64,000 bases of DNA from Chiridota heheva (GCA_020152595.1 JAIGNY010002230.1:302001-366000), one strand, 5' to 3'; shown: positions 10,653 through 23,924, numbered from the stretch's first letter. A program made the numbers and translations. The notes: a model not told the origin generated them from the sequence alone.

Positions 10653-12500
10653 GCACATTCGTCAGTATGTCAAAACGAAAAAAACTTTTGCAGTTAACGC
10701 ATACACATTTGTCACTATATGTCAAAATAGGAATGAAATATATTCAGCACTACTTGTAGCCTATAGATCTAAACAACTTTTGATTCTCCTGGGCTGCAGG
10801 GCTGGGGTTTTCTTTTCCCCAATTAAAAGTTTAAAAGGTACAAAAGTTTATGTGTAATTACCTATCAAAAAGAAGATTAAATTCTGAGTGTATTCGACTT
10901 TGAATTTTAAAAATACCATGTGTAGTTTTCAAGTTATGGAGTAATCAAAGTGTGAAATTTTGTTTCATACATTGAAAAAATATGACGTATGAACAGGAAA
11001 ATAGTTCAAAATTCTTCTGTTTTGCTTAAGGCCTATATCTGTTTATCTTTCTTCCCTTAAATCTGTAAATTCAGACCTTTGTTCAAATTGTTTAAAATGA
11101 CTTCTCTACTGCTTGAGGTTGGTTGTGGGGTATGAAAAGATAAAATCCTCTTCATTAGAATTATCTTCCTTTTTCAATGAGAAATTGCAGAGGGCTAAAA
11201 CACAATTTATATAAGAAATTAGAGACGTCACAAGAGTAACAATTTTTTTCGCATATTTGCCGTTATTTGCACAAAACTTCAGAAAACTGTCAAATGTAAA
11301 ATATTAACCGATTTTGATATTTTTTCTCGCATTTTTCATGTTTTTTTAGTGGATTTTAGTTCTAAATGTTGATTCTACCTCTCCATATATATAATAACTG
11401 AAAGAGCACAGTATTAAGAAAGAATTCATCAAAGATTTACAAGTTTGGTGCAAAATCGCATAATTTTCACGAAGATATATAAAGCGATTTATACCATTTT
11501 GCATTATTTTAAAATTTTAATCCTAAAATTCAGAGGCGTCATAGTATCTGTCCGGCTGGGGCAACGTCCATGCAGGGAGCTGCCATTCAATGTTCAATGC
11601 AGAAAAAGAAGTTTGAAAATTGAAGAAGCAGGAAAGTTTGATATTTTTTGTTATGGATTTGATAATGGCACTAAAGGGACGTGTTGCTGTCTGTCAAGCT
11701 GGGCTTATGTCAATGGAAAAAGGAAACAAAGTTTAACAAGCAAATGACGCGGGATATGTTGCTGTTTTTTTGTTGTTCTGGATTCGAGCATGTATGCACT
11801 TCGGACTGTCGGAGACATCTGTCGGGCGACCAGGTCAAAGAAATCTACCTCTTTCGGAAAGGTAATGCTTTTTATATATACTGTATGTAAAATTGCATAG
11901 GCGGGATTTGAGAGGAGCAATGGACCCTTGCCTCCCCCACCTCACACTTTTCTTAATTTCACTCTTTTTCATGGTAATTTGTGGTATATTAGCGTGATTT
12001 TAGGATTGTTCCCCACTTTTAACTCTCCAACGCCCACCCTCACCCTACACACACTTTCAGTAGGCAAATCCCGTCTATGTATAAAAGCATGTTCTAAGAA
12101 ATATTGATTTATTATAATTATTCATTTTAGGCACAAAAGAAGTTTGACATGATGCTATCTAAGAATAATTTTGAGTATTAATTTACGATTGTTTATTAAA
12201 TACGCAACTCTATCTATATAAGGATGTTTCAGTTGACGTCATGAGGTCACATAACATTGTTTACATCGCCATTTTGTAGGGAGTCATTTTGTAGAAAAGA
12301 CTGTCGTCTGCTGTACACTTACATACGTCTGCATGTTGAGATTACGTTTGTAAGTGAATCTTGCTGTGCAGTTGGTTGCACTAACTAATAGACTTGTTTA
12401 TAATCCACTGATTAAGTTTACTTGAAGGACTTGGAGGATAATTTTTTCTTTAAAATAACATTTTATATTTAAAAAATGATTCATCTGGCCAGTTCATTTT
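10653..12500. other. Non-coding stretch with two module copies
   Basis: No gene recognised. Two head-to-tail copies of the 140-bp module lie at about 11,540-11,720 and 11,735-11,875, the latter ending in GGAAAGGTAATG. A perfect CRE palindrome TGACGTCA lies at 12,234-12,241, followed by TGAGGTCA. Open frames at 11,445-11,747 and 11,681-11,920 overlap these repeats and are not credible genes. Confidence 0.5.
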
Positions 12501-12501
12501 A

Positions 12502-12695
12502 ACCAGCGCGTGTTTATATGCCCATCACGTGTTTTACATGCTCAGCGTGTGTTTTCATCACCAGCGCGTGCTAGCGCGTGTTATAGATCGAATCTGTTTG
12601 TTTTACGTGTGATGTGACCACAGATATATTTATAAGGTAGATACTCTGACGTCAAAGTTTGGTATCTACCACATTATATTTCTGTAGATGTGACT
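12502..12695. repeat. CGCGTG-rich degenerate repeat followed by a CRE-loop hairpin
   Basis: From 12,502 to 12,585 the motif CAGCGCGTG or CACGTG with a TTTTNCATG-type spacer recurs about five times. It is followed by an inverted repeat of about 30 bp arms (12,614-12,643 and 12,661-12,694; core GGTAGATAC / GGTATCTACC). The 17-bp loop holds a perfect TGACGTCA (12,647-12,654). Whether it is a fossil transposon or a regulatory cluster cannot be told. Confidence 0.5.
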
Positions 12696-12854
12696 GAGCT
12701 GTGTGAAGATCACGAGTGAAATACTAAACGCAAAAAGCTCTGCCATGTACAATGACTCCTAGTTGAGTTTAGAGTCACGTGATGAAATCCCTCTATAGAA
12801 CTATGCTCTAGTTGCATACCCATATCTTCTCAAGGCGTGGCTTATTATGTTTAT

Positions 12855-13945
12855 TAGAACTGTCAGAAGGACAGTATGCTCGACTATTCAAAGCTAGTAT
12901 AGAGAATAGTATATACAAAAATAGGGTATCAGGGACAGATGATTTCAAAGTACTTGAGCTTTGAAAGATGCACTTTCATTTTTATTTGCACTACAAGCTT
13001 CAAAATGTTCTTGAATGACAATGCTCTTCACATATATGATCATTTGTGTAAACAAAACCCCCACTCCCACTTTAATTTAAGAGATATCATAGATACAAAA
13101 TTTTCATTGTTATGCAATTAGGCTAATTAATATGCACACACAACCTTCCAATCATGCATATTTGAACAGTACCTTGTCCTCTACCCATGTGCCTAGTTAC
13201 ATAAATGTACATCATTCATAACTTAAGTTATGTGCTCATGAATGTTGAACATTTTGTACGAAAGTTTATTGCTATGCAAATAACCTAATTATCATGCACA
13301 CTTCACCTCAGCATCAAGTGTAGACAACGCTCTTCACATAGACAATGCTCTTCACAATATATGATCATTTGTGCAAACAAAATCTACACTTTAATTTAAG
13401 AGATATCGTGGATACAAATATTTTCATTGTTATGCAAATAAGCTAATTAGTATGCACACCTAATCATGCTCACTTAAACAGTATCCCTATGCCAAGTTTC
13501 ATGAATGTACACCACTCATAATTTAAGTTATGAAAACTTTAACCAAAACTTTAACCTAAAAAATATGTTCATTGTTATGCAAATAAGCTAATTAGTATGC
13601 ACACACAATCCCCAATTATGCTCATTTGAACAGTACCCATGTCCTTTACCCCTATGCCAAGTCACATGAATGTACACCATTCATAAGTTATGAAAATCTT
13701 TAACCAAAACTTTAACCTGACAAATATTTTCATTGCTATGCAAATATGCTAATTAGTATGCATACACAACCCTCTAATCATGCTCATTTGATCAGTATTC
13801 ATGTCTTCTACCCCTATGCCAAGTCACATGAATGTACACTATTCATAACTTAAGTTCTGAAAACTTTAACCAAAACTTTACCGGACGCTGGCGCCAGAGG
13901 TAGTATAATAGCCTTACTATTCTTCGAACAGTCGAGTTAAAATTA
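12855..13945. mobile_element. Interspersed element with internal repeats bearing POU octamer and TAATTA sites
   Basis: A unit of roughly 145-165 bp recurs about five times (cores near 13,098, 13,262, 13,421, 13,565 and 13,725). Each core reads close to TTCATTGTTATGCAAATAAG followed by CTAATTAGTATGCACAC. Four copies keep the exact octamer ATGCAAAT. A second conserved part is CCAAGTCACATGAATGTACA. The ends are imperfect inverses: GCTCGACTATTC near 12,878 and GAACAGTCGAGT near 13,928. No coding frame. I take it as an old non-autonomous element; the exact boundaries are uncertain. Confidence 0.6.
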
Positions 13946-14066
13946 GTCCCATAAAATAAGGATACAATTTACCCAGTTTTGTGCAAAAATTGCATAATTT
14001 TCACCTTTAGACCTCAATCAACCGGCAAATCATTTGAAAAAAAAGCCAAAAAACTGTAATTAGTTT

Positions 14067-14666
<600 letters not shown>

Positions 14667-15539
14667 GTTAAAACTGATCAAATTTTTGAGCAAACCAGAA
14701 TATAATTGTTATACTATAGATATCACAAATCAAAGTTTAAAGATATATTTAGCATGCATGTGTAAAAGTAATGATAGGCCTATATAAAAATGAATAGTAA
14801 TACACTGAATTTCTATGGATCTAAAATTGCATTCTACTGCTAAATCTGGGTCAAAGTTCTAATTTTCTCTTCACTATAATTTTCTTTTATTCTATTCAAA
14901 CTATTTGGTAGAAAGTGATAAGTGAACGTAAGCAATTTTCTAGTTGTCTAATTAATTCTGAGGTCAGAAAACAATTTTTGACTGATTTTGATGTAAACTT
15001 TTGTTGTTTGCATATTTTTTACTATATAAAACCATGTAAGCTCATATTTTTACTACCTGTCCATACCTACCATGTGAGCTCATATTTTTGGTACCTATCC
15101 ATACCTTAAAAATGTCTTATTTGTTGTAAGTGATGTGCGATGTATGATTAGGCGGGTACTTTCAGGCAGCGTTTTTTTCTTCTTCCCAGTACAAATGTGT
15201 TCATTTGTACTGCAAAAAAAACAAAAAACCTAACCCTAAGCTTACCCTAACTATACACTGGGCAGCTGGCCGCGTATTATTTTTTCATGTTTTTTGGCAG
15301 TACGAATTATGTGCGAATAACTCACATTCGTGTTGGAATAAATATTGTCGGGCAGCTTAAAATCTTGATGTATGTACTGAAAATGATGTACATTGGATTG
15401 AAAGAAAATTAGAAACTGAGCAAATCACTTTTTAAATTTTGAAAATAGCACTTTGTAATTTGTGACTAAATTATTATGTAATTCTGTAAGTTTCTTTCTT
15501 AAAGGAGATATCTGAAGAAATTTCACATACAAAACAATT
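14667..15539. other. AT-rich stretch without a gene
   Basis: No feature beyond a small duplication around GTAAGCTCATATTTTT (15,035-15,105), a perfect 9-bp hairpin GTACAAATG/CATTTGTAC near 15,189-15,210, and a short CCTAACCCTAAG-like stretch at 15,229-15,240. Confidence 0.5.
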
Positions 15540-15806
15540 TAGTATATATTTTAGCATACATTTTAGTGTACATTTTAGCATACATTTTACTATACATTTT
15601 AGTATACATTTTAACATGCATTTTAGCATGCATTTTAGCATGCATTTTAGCATACATTTTACATACATTTTAGCATACATTTTAAGCATACATTTTAGCA
15701 TACATTTTGACATACATATTAGCATACATTTTAGTATACATTTTAGCATACATTTTAGCATACATTTTAGCATACATTTTAGCATACATTTTAGCATACA
15801 TTTTCT
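15540..15806. repeat. 12-bp minisatellite (ACATTTTAGCAT)n
   Basis: About 22 tandem copies of a 12-bp unit, with one 2-bp and some 1-bp changes. Because 12 is a multiple of 3, frames of MLKC or SIHF repeats stay open; they are not genes. Confidence 0.97.
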
Positions 15807-15954
15807 AAATGATAAATTTCAAAATAAGATTACATGGGAGCGGCCATTTTGTTCCTAATTCTTCTAAAAAATGATGTCATACCCCCAGTACAGATTAGAA
15901 TATCAATGTATTAAATAATTTCAAACTTTTTTTCTTTTTTTTTTCTTTGGTATA

Positions 15955-16109
15955 TGATATTAATGATTCAAGTCTTACATGATATTGATGATTCAAGCCC
16001 GTACATGATATTAATGATTCAAGCCCTTACATGATATTAATGATTCAAGCCCTTACATGATATTAATGATTCAAGCCCTTACATGATATCAATGATTCAA
16101 GCCCTTACA
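15955..16109 (+). repeat. 26-bp minisatellite, six copies
   Basis: Six near-identical copies of a unit containing TGATATTAATGATTCAAGCC; the first copy lacks one base. Confidence 0.97.
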
Positions 16110-17142
16110 CATTCATGTTGAAGCATTTTGAAGAAAAAATCCAAAGCGAATTATTCTAAAGAAATACATTGCCAGCACGTATATAGGGCGAAGGATGTCA
16201 TCATTCATTGGCATGACTTCAACACCAAACTAGACAATGGCAGCTCGATGTTACAACTTGGATAGGATGAGAATGGAATCAGATTTTATGATGGGGTTTT
16301 TGGTAGTTGGTTTATTTGTGTATTCTCTATCATATATCAAGGTACAATCTGTTACTTTATGTTTGATTTAAATTCTGAAAATGATGAGAATGTCCTGCAT
16401 GCAGGAATTTAATTGGGGAGACTCGAAAGACTTTTGGTCAGAAATTATTGCATGTGCACTATTTCAAAAGCCTCTGAGGGACAGAATTTACCTTAAGAAA
16501 ATGACAACTAAGGCCACTCGGTCAAGAATTATCTATTGATCAGTTGACGAAATTTTCTGATTAGTTTTACCCGATTCTGCAGGGCTTTTTTTTTTTGAAT
16601 GCTCGCAGGTAGTTGTGATCCCATACAGCAAAGTTTAGTTCCTTTTATGTATATACATAACCAGACAACTTCAAACTACGTTTTACAAATATGTGAAACA
16701 GTCACGTGGAGAATAAATTATATACATCAAAAGCCTTGCATTCCGGGACTACGCGCTGCTAGCTGTAGAAAGCTTCATTGTGGTGTAATTTTTCTTTGGA
16801 GTAGCCTCGCTTATTGTTGTGTTTTTCAATACGTGAACAACGTTGGTAAATTGCAATACTGTACTAGGCCTACTTACTGTAGCTGACTTGTTGCTTACAC
16901 CAGCCGTAAGTTACCAACTTGCCAGTTAGGGCATTATCAATTATTTACCTGAAATTGTGGCATAATTCCAAGATAATATTTATCTTATAGCACAATTGCT
17001 CATCATGTTGTGTATTTAGTGGCATAATCTGATAATTGCAAGATCATCTAGTCATAGGCCTATTCATCATATAGCATAATTTTTGTTTTGAATTTATTGG
17101 CATAATGGTAAATAATACCTATGATGTTTCCTGGACAAAAGG
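16110..17142. other. AT-rich stretch without a gene
   Basis: No recognised gene. The 95-codon open frame at 16,599-16,886 has no domain I know and begins without a methionine codon. TGGCATAAT recurs near 16,955, 17,020 and 17,100, a weak repeat at the 3' side of the retrotransposon fragment. Confidence 0.45.
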
Positions 17143-17640
17143 TTAGTAGCCTGAGATTCCAGACCTAGAATTGTAAAGTAATTCGTGACTCCCGACCTTA
17201 AAGTGAAAGCGAAAAGCCCGATTACACCACTGCTTATCTAGCCTGTTCTTAAACAAATTTAGATTGCATGCTTCCACGACCTCAGGCAAATTATTCCATA
17301 ACTTGCAAATCCGATTGGAGAACAAATTATGTCGAACGCTGGTGAAAGAATGTGATTGAAGAATTTTTTTAGAACCTCTTGTTCTAGTATTATTACGAAT
17401 AGGTAATAAATTTGCAACTCTTGTATATGTGAGACTATTTTATACAGTATACTTCAATCATATCACCTCTTGCTCTTCTGTAACTTAATGTTGGTAGTTT
17501 CAGATTATTAAGCCTGTCAGTATATGGCAGATTACGCAAATGTTGGATAAGTTTGGAGGCTCTCCTTTGAACATTTTCGATCAAGTCAATGTGTTTTTTT
17601 ATTTGATGGGTGCCAGACACAATAAATTATGATATCTGCT
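17143..17640 (-). pseudogene. 5'-truncated non-LTR retrotransposon ORF2 C-terminus (CR1/Jockey-like)
   Basis: Read on the minus strand from 17,640, the translation starts in the post-RT region with HIDLIENVQRRASKLI, LRNLPYTDRL and LSYRRARGDMIEVY. After a stop near 17,435 it continues with TRTRGSKKILQSHSF, LFSNRICKLWNNLPEVVEA and FKNRLDKQW before the final stop at 17,143. These blocks are the usual C-terminal tail of CR1/Jockey-group ORF2 proteins, which normally also carry endonuclease and reverse-transcriptase domains. Those are missing here, as expected from 5' truncation during target-primed insertion. It cannot make an active product. Confidence 0.9.
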
Positions 17641-18224
17641 GTCTTAAAAGTGTAACTGTGTGTCGGTAATTTGGTGTCGCTGGCTTGAAAACCCCCTTTA
17701 GGCCTACCAAACCAAGAATTGTATCAAAGGAGTTCGCTTGCTTTTCAGCTTTTGGGATTTCTTTAAAAAAAGTGGGATTTCTTTTCTTTTTTTTAAATGC
17801 GAATTTGATGGGATTTTTTTTTCTTCATGAATTCTTTATGGATTTTGAATCAATGTAGTAAATGTTGCCCATACACGCGATCTCATGCACAATTTGCATA
17901 TTTTATGCAAATTTTTTAATGTATTACTCGAACGTATAATATTTTCTTTTTTAAATCCTTTTTATTTTCTATCATAATTATTTGGACCAAAGCTGTATGC
18001 GTCTTTATTTACCATAACCCCCGATCAAATTCTAGCAAGAATATATACTTTCTCATGATTTTAGGTGACTTAGATTTAGGAAATAGATTTAAGGAATTAC
18101 AACAATATTATGAGCTGTTCGCCCATTCATACACCATAAGATTTTCTTTAAATCAAGAACATGAAACTTTATGATCTAGCCATAACTCAAAAGCTAAAGA
18201 GTTTTTTTTTCTTCAAAAATCAAA
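17641..18224. other. AT-rich stretch without a gene
   Basis: I see nothing coding or structured here beyond T-rich runs near 17,790-17,825. Confidence 0.5.
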
Positions 18225-18420
18225 AACTGGAGGTGCAGAAAGCGGGGACAGGGGGAAAACTGTCCCTACGAAAGAATGATTTCGCCTTCTCGGATGCATA
18301 CTTTCTTCCCTGTTTAGACGTGAAATTATGAAAGCTAAAAAATTGAGGAAACAATTTAATGAAATTTTCATAGATTTTGGTACAATTTGTCAACGTGTCC
18401 AAAATATTGAAAGAAAATTT
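18225..18420 (-). repeat. Dispersed repeat R3, partial copy 1
   Basis: The part around GGGGGAAAACTGTCCC and the following 130 bp matches, in reverse, the repeat at 42,760-43,110 and 51,030-51,560, and in the same sense 20,225-20,560. It does not code for protein. Confidence 0.55.
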
Positions 18421-18459
18421 CAAAAGTATTCTTTTAGTGAACAAAATGTAGAGTATAGA

Positions 18460-18828
18460 GAAAAGGGGCAGGGGAGGCAATAGGGGAAGGGGGAGGCAAT
18501 AGGGGGCAGGGTGGAGGCAATAGGGGGCAGGGTGGAGGCAATAAAGGGGCAGGGTGGAGGCAATAAGGGGGCAGGGTGGAGGCAATAAGGGGCAGGGTGG
18601 AGGCAATAAGGGGCAGGGTGGAGGCAATAAGGGACAGGGTGGAGGCATTAAGGGGCAGGGTGGAGGCAATAAGGAACAGGGTGGAGGCAATAAGGAACAG
18701 GGTGGAGGCAATAAGGGGAAGGGTGGAGGCAATAAGGGGAAGGGTGGAGGCAATAAAGGGCAGGGTGGAGGCAATAAAGGGCAGGATGGAGGCAATAAAG
18801 GGCAGGGTGGAGGCTATAAGGGGCAGTG
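18460..18828 (+). repeat. 21-bp G-rich minisatellite (GGGGCAGGGTGGAGGCAATAA)
   Basis: About 17 tandem copies of a 21-bp unit of which GGGCAGGGTGGAGGCAATAA is the core. The unit is a multiple of 3, so frames stay open in several phases on both strands and are not genes. Runs of G make G-quadruplex formation plausible. Confidence 0.96.
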
Positions 18829-18934
18829 TGAATCACCTGCCTGGAAAACTAGGTGCTTGTTGGCGGAACGTGGGGCACAGGGGAACGTGCCCCCAACTTT
18901 TTTTTTAAGTTTAAAAAGAGTCCTTTTTTAGAAG

Positions 18935-19000
18935 GAAAAGTGCCCTTCTTAAGAAAGAAAAGTGCCCTTCTTAAGAAAGAAAAGTGTCCTTTCAAAGAGG
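18935..19000 (+). repeat. 22-bp repeat, three copies
   Basis: Three tandem copies of GAAAAGTGCCCTTCTTAAGA plus two bases, the last one degenerate. Confidence 0.9.
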
Positions 19001-20224
19001 ACAAATGCTATTTTTTTTAGCGAAGGAACACAAATATCGCACACAAAATTGGGGACTCTACAGCCTTCTATATTGGACTTTTGCATACTTAAACAACTTT
19101 CGCCCTTGTTTTGTCAGCATATAATTTGTAAAAAAACTTGTTCAAATAGGGCCTTTCTGAGTGTGCGAGCTACCCCAAATTTCATTAGTGAGGCAGCTTT
19201 GAAATGGGACATGCAGGGCCATTGTCATGACATAAACTGACGTTCCCTCCCCCATCTCCTTTATAAAGTTTACGAGGTGCCCCTTTACAGAGATAAAAAA
19301 AAAGGTTATTTAAAATATCAAATGATATTTAAGTCTCCTTAATATAATTGATTTGTTATTGACAGATTGAAGAAAGTAACACAAATAGCAAGTAAAATAC
19401 CCCAATTCTCAGTCGTGGAGCGCCTGTAATATCTGAAAAAGAAACAATATAATGGCAGAATGGGGACCCTTGCCTCTGACTTTCTGAAGATTAGGTGTGA
19501 ATTTGGGCCATCTGGTCGAATTTTATAATTCAAACAGACATAGGCTATACCGATTTACATTTATTCTCAGCAAGAAGGTGATGGCCTCCTAAATAATTCT
19601 AATGACCCCTTATTTGCTTTTCATATCATTTTAGACATCAAATATATTCGGATTCATGACCAATACAATTGGCTAATCATGATCTATAGATCTGTAAGTC
19701 TCATTCCTTTCAATTTCAAGACCTATGATCTATAAATTTTCCATCTTTTGTAGATTTTGGATAAAATTGTCCTATTTTACCTAATTTTGGGCTAAAATAT
19801 TTTGAATTTTTGAATCTGTAAATTAAAAAAATGAAGGGAAACTGGAGCGCCAGTATTTTTCGGACCGATAAAAGTTTAGAAATGTTCCGGTGTGGGGTGG
19901 GGGTTGACCCATAAAGCTATTTATACTGCTTTGAAAATACGACAGTTGGGAAAGTGCCCCTCCAGATCCTGTGCCCCTCCAGATTCAAACATCTTCCGCC
20001 CTCTACAGTTGCATTGACTCAATGTAATAGCGTAGTGCGCTCGTTTTTGTTCTCCATGCAATTAAAAAAAAAACATTAATTGTATCTTTTTATACCATGT
20101 GCTATTATTTTAGTAACATCTATTTGATATATCCGATCAGCAAACGATTTTGTTAATTAAGTGTAGAAATCTCAAGAGCGGCATTTTCCTCGATTCTAGC
20201 CATTTAACCAGTTAATTACTAGAC
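19001..20224. other. AT-rich stretch without a gene
   Basis: No gene or clear repeat beyond a small duplication of GTGCCCCTCCAGAT at about 19,953-19,984. Confidence 0.5.
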
Positions 20225-21369
20225 ATGAACTAGAGTCGTAGGATGCGGGGGCAGGGCAGGACTGTCCCCCTGAGCAGCTGAGAGGATTTTACCTTCCCGG
20301 TTGTATGCTTTTTCCCCGGTTTGGAGGTGAAGGTTATTATCATATAGCATTGCAAAAATGTGGTTAAAATATTTGATCATTTGGGTAAAATTTCTGAAAA
20401 CTGGCAAACATTTCCTGAAAACTTACCAAAATTTAACGAAAATTGAAGAAAAATTATCGTAAAAGGAGGACATTTTCCGAAAATGAAAAATGGACGTGGA
20501 TTTCCCGATTAGCAGCAACTTTTGATGGAAACTTTCCTAGTACAATTGTTCCACTAGTCATTAGGATTTTTTTTTTTGGAAGGGGAAGAGGGTGGGCGGA
20601 GGCGAGAGGCGACCCTTCCAAGCCCTGTCTTAAACCCATGTTTTTTGTCATCAAATGTAGCCTATATATTTCTTTTATTGTCAAAACAAGTAATAATTTT
20701 ATAGAACATGGCGACGTCTATTCATTAAATAAACAAATCTTTAATTTTAAGGATTTGACCCCTTAGAATTACTATCTGACGGTTTTGCTAGACCTCTACT
20801 TGTCCACAAAAAAAGTTTTAATGGACTTATAGCAAGAACATAAACAATGAAAATAGCAAACAATGTAATATAATCGGTTAAAAAAATGACCATTTCACAG
20901 CTGCATTTTAAATTTTTAAGGCCGTGTTGTAATAAATTATGCAAATTTCTAGAAATGTTTGAGACATAACATCAAGTTGTCTTAATTTTTTCCTATCCTC
21001 CAACAACAATCTTCATCATACCCTTTATTAAAATTTAGCAGGAGAAAACAAGACTGATTTTCAATAACTGACATTTGAACTTGAAAGCAGAACTTTAAAG
21101 ATATTCAGCTGTCTTCTTATATACTTTAAAACTTTTGTATATATTCTAATTATATTCGAATATATTCTAATTAGCCATATCTTGGAAACTACGGGTGCTT
21201 TTTATGTAACAATTCAAAGACCATTCTGTTCAGTATTTAAGGATCTTTGTGCTTATCAACATCTTTATCTTTTCATGTACACCTTTAAAGCAGGTTATCT
21301 TATCTTTAGCATTTTTGCTGTTAGAATTCTCCATGTGGTTCCACAATATGGCATGTAGAATGCAATGCC
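20225..21369 (+). repeat. Left arm, single-copy-like part of a large inverted duplication
   Basis: This stretch matches 42,035-43,110 in reverse complement. Clear anchors are AGCAGCAACTTTTGATGGAA (20,511) against its inverse near 42,800, CAAACAATGTAATATAAT (20,857) against ATTATATTACATTGTTTG type sequence near 42,500, and TTTAGCAGGAGAAAACAAGA (21,036) against its inverse near 42,335. Its first 330 bp also belong to dispersed repeat R3. Open frames here are short and have no domain. Confidence 0.85.
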
Positions 21370-22790
21370 ATGGCGGTCAATGTGAGATGGCAGGTGGATA
21401 ATAGGTGGGGTGTCGTGTGGGTCATAAGTGGGGTGGCATGTGAATCATAGGTTGGGTGTCATGTGGGTCATAGGTGCGGTGGTATGTGGGTAATAGGTGA
21501 AATGACATGGGACGTAGCTGCGATGGCATATGAGTAAGCGATGGCATATGAGTAATAGGTGTAATGGCATATGGTACGTAGCTGCGATGGTATATGTGCA
21601 ATAGGCGCAATGGCATATGGTATGTAGCTGCGATGGTATGTGGGTCAGGTGCAATGACATATGGTACGTAGCTGCGATGGTATGTGGGTCATAGGTGCAA
21701 TGACATATGTGCAATAAAATATGGTATGTAACTACGGTGATATGTGGGTCATATGTGTAATGGCATATGGTACGTAGCTGTGATGGATGGTATGTGGGTA
21801 ATAGGTGTAATGGCATATGGTACGTAGCTGCGATGGTATGTGGGTAATAGGTGCAATGGCATATGGTACGTAGCTGTGATGGTATGTGGGTAATAGGTGT
21901 AATGGCATATGGTACGTAGCTGCGATGGTATGTGGGTAATAGGTGTAATTGCATATGGAACGTAGCTGCGATGGTATGTGGGTAATAGGTGCAATGGCAT
22001 ATGGTATGTAGCTGCGATGGTGTGTGGGTAATAGGTGCAATGGCATATGGTACGTAGCTGTGGTGGATGGTATGTGGGTAATAGGTGCAATGGCATATGG
22101 TACGTAGCTGTGATGGATGGTATGTGGGTAATAGGTACAATGGCATATGGTACGTAGCTGTGATGGTAGGTGGGTAATAGGTGCAATGGCATATGGTACG
22201 TAGCTGCGATGGTATGTGGGTAATAGGTGTAATTGCATATGGAACGTAGCTGCGATGGTATGTGGGTAATAGGTGCAATGGCATATGGTATGTAGCTGCG
22301 ATGGTATGTGGGTAATAGGTGCAATGGCATATGGTACGTAGCTGTGGTGGATGGTATGTGGGTAATAGGTGCAATGGCATATGGTACGTAGCTGTGATGG
22401 ATGGTATGTGGGTAATAGGTACAATGGCATATGGTACGTAGCTGTGATGGTAGGTGGGTAATAGGTGCAATGGCATATGGTACGTAGCTGCGATGGTATG
22501 TGGGTAATAGGTATAATGGCATATGGTACGTAGCTGCGATGGTATGTGGGTAATAGGTGCAATGGCATATGGTACATCGCTACGATGGCATTTGAGTAAT
22601 AGGTGCAATGGCATATGGTATGTAGCTGCGATGGTATGTGGATAATAGGTGCAATGCCATATGGTACGTAGCTGCGATGACATGTGTGTAATGGGTGCAA
22701 TATCATATGGGACGTAGCTGCGATGACGTGTGTAATGGGTGCAATGTCATATGGGACGTAGCTGAGATGGCATGTGAGTCATGTATGGGA
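21370..22790 (+). repeat. Left-arm satellite, 46-bp dimer of a 23-bp module
   Basis: About 30 tandem copies of a 46-bp unit made of two 23-bp halves, approximately GATGGTATGTGGGTAATAGG+TGC and AATGGCATATGGTACGTAGC+TGC. Some units carry a 4-bp GATG duplication, giving 50 bp. A higher-order repeat of 284 bp (six units) is seen: the rare variant GTAATTGCATATGGAACG occurs at 21,945 and 22,229, with matching variants around it. Minus-strand frames of up to 412 codons over it have the same repeated peptide in all three phases and are not genes. Confidence 0.95.
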
Positions 22791-23924
22791 TGACACGTGG
22801 GTCGTAGGTGGGATGTCATGTGGGTCATAGACAGGATGACATATGGATACAGCTTGGGGTGGATGGTATTGGATAAAGGTTGGGTTTGTGTATAAGAAAG
22901 GGTGAGATCAAATGTGGAACAAATCATAGAGTAGAATGGCATATAAGCCATAGAATGTGATGACTTTAGATATATCACATTGGTGGGATGGAGGCCTGGG
23001 TGGCATGTATGGTTCATATAAATGACAAATGGGGTATAGGGTGGGAGGTCATATGAGACATTGATTGGGATGAAAGGGAAAGAGTGGGATTGCCTATAAG
23101 AACGGTGGAATATCACATTGGACATCAGGAGTGTTGGTATATGGGACGAGAGTGGGATGGCATGTGTGGGATGGTGGATATGATGGCGTGCATATATACG
23201 ACAAGGCGGGTTGTCATATAGGACATTGAGTGGAATGGCATATGGGAGATGGATGGGATGGAATATCAGGCATAGTATTGTATAGCATATGGGGCATAAG
23301 GTGGGATGGAGGATTGGATGTTACATAGGTTTGAATAACGTATACGGCATATATGGTGCGATGAAATGTGTGACGTATGGTCGCTGCATTGATGATGAAT
23401 GTGAAATGCACTGAGATTGGAAATAATAAAGGTTGAATTGCGCATAAGAAATATGGTGGAGTATTACTTGGAAAGTGTGGGATGGATTAATTTCGAAAGT
23501 GTGTAAGACGTAGAGGTGGTTGCTATTTGGTTTGGGACACGGGTGGGATGGCTTATGGCGCTTAGTATAGGATACGGTGAGATACAAGGTTGGATGGCAT
23601 ATGCTACATAGATTAAAATGCCATTTGAAGCTTACTGTCATGTGGGACGTAGGGTGCGATGGCATGTTGGGTATATATGGTGGATAGAATTTATTGGATA
23701 AAGGATGGGATTGATTATAAGAGAAAGGGTGGTATATCATATTGAACATTGGGTGGGTTGGGCGTAAGAGACATGGGTTGCATAAATAGGATAGTGCGTG
23801 TACGACATGGATAGCATATGGTACATAAGTTAAAATGTTACATGGAACATGTGGGTCGTATAGTGAGATCGAAAATATTGGATCGAGGATGAAATTAAAT
23901 ATACGACATAGGGTGGGATATCAC
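22790..23924 (+). repeat. Diverged satellite zone of the left arm
   Basis: Degenerate 23-bp-type sequence without exact period. The part 23,120-23,655 matches 37,940-38,410 in reverse complement in the same order, for example GGTGGATATGATGGCGT (23,173), TGGTGGAGTATTACTT (23,455) and TTACTGTCATGTGGGACG (23,633). A partial direct copy is at 27,220-27,430. Confidence 0.8.

Noticed and set aside
8855-11875. GGTAAT ends of the 140-bp module as splice donors of coding exons
   Set aside because: No open frame is shared by the copies, and stops fall in each of them.
15229-15252. Interstitial telomere repeat (CCTAACCCTAA)
   Set aside because: Only two imperfect copies of CCCTAA, too short to separate from chance in AT-rich DNA.
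15474-15858. MLKC and SIHF repeat frames
   Set aside because: Translation of a 12-bp minisatellite whose unit is a multiple of three.
18554-18931. Glycine/lysine-rich secreted protein (GGGNKGQ repeats)
   Set aside because: The frame follows a 21-bp minisatellite, and other frames over it are equally open. No signal peptide or splice context.
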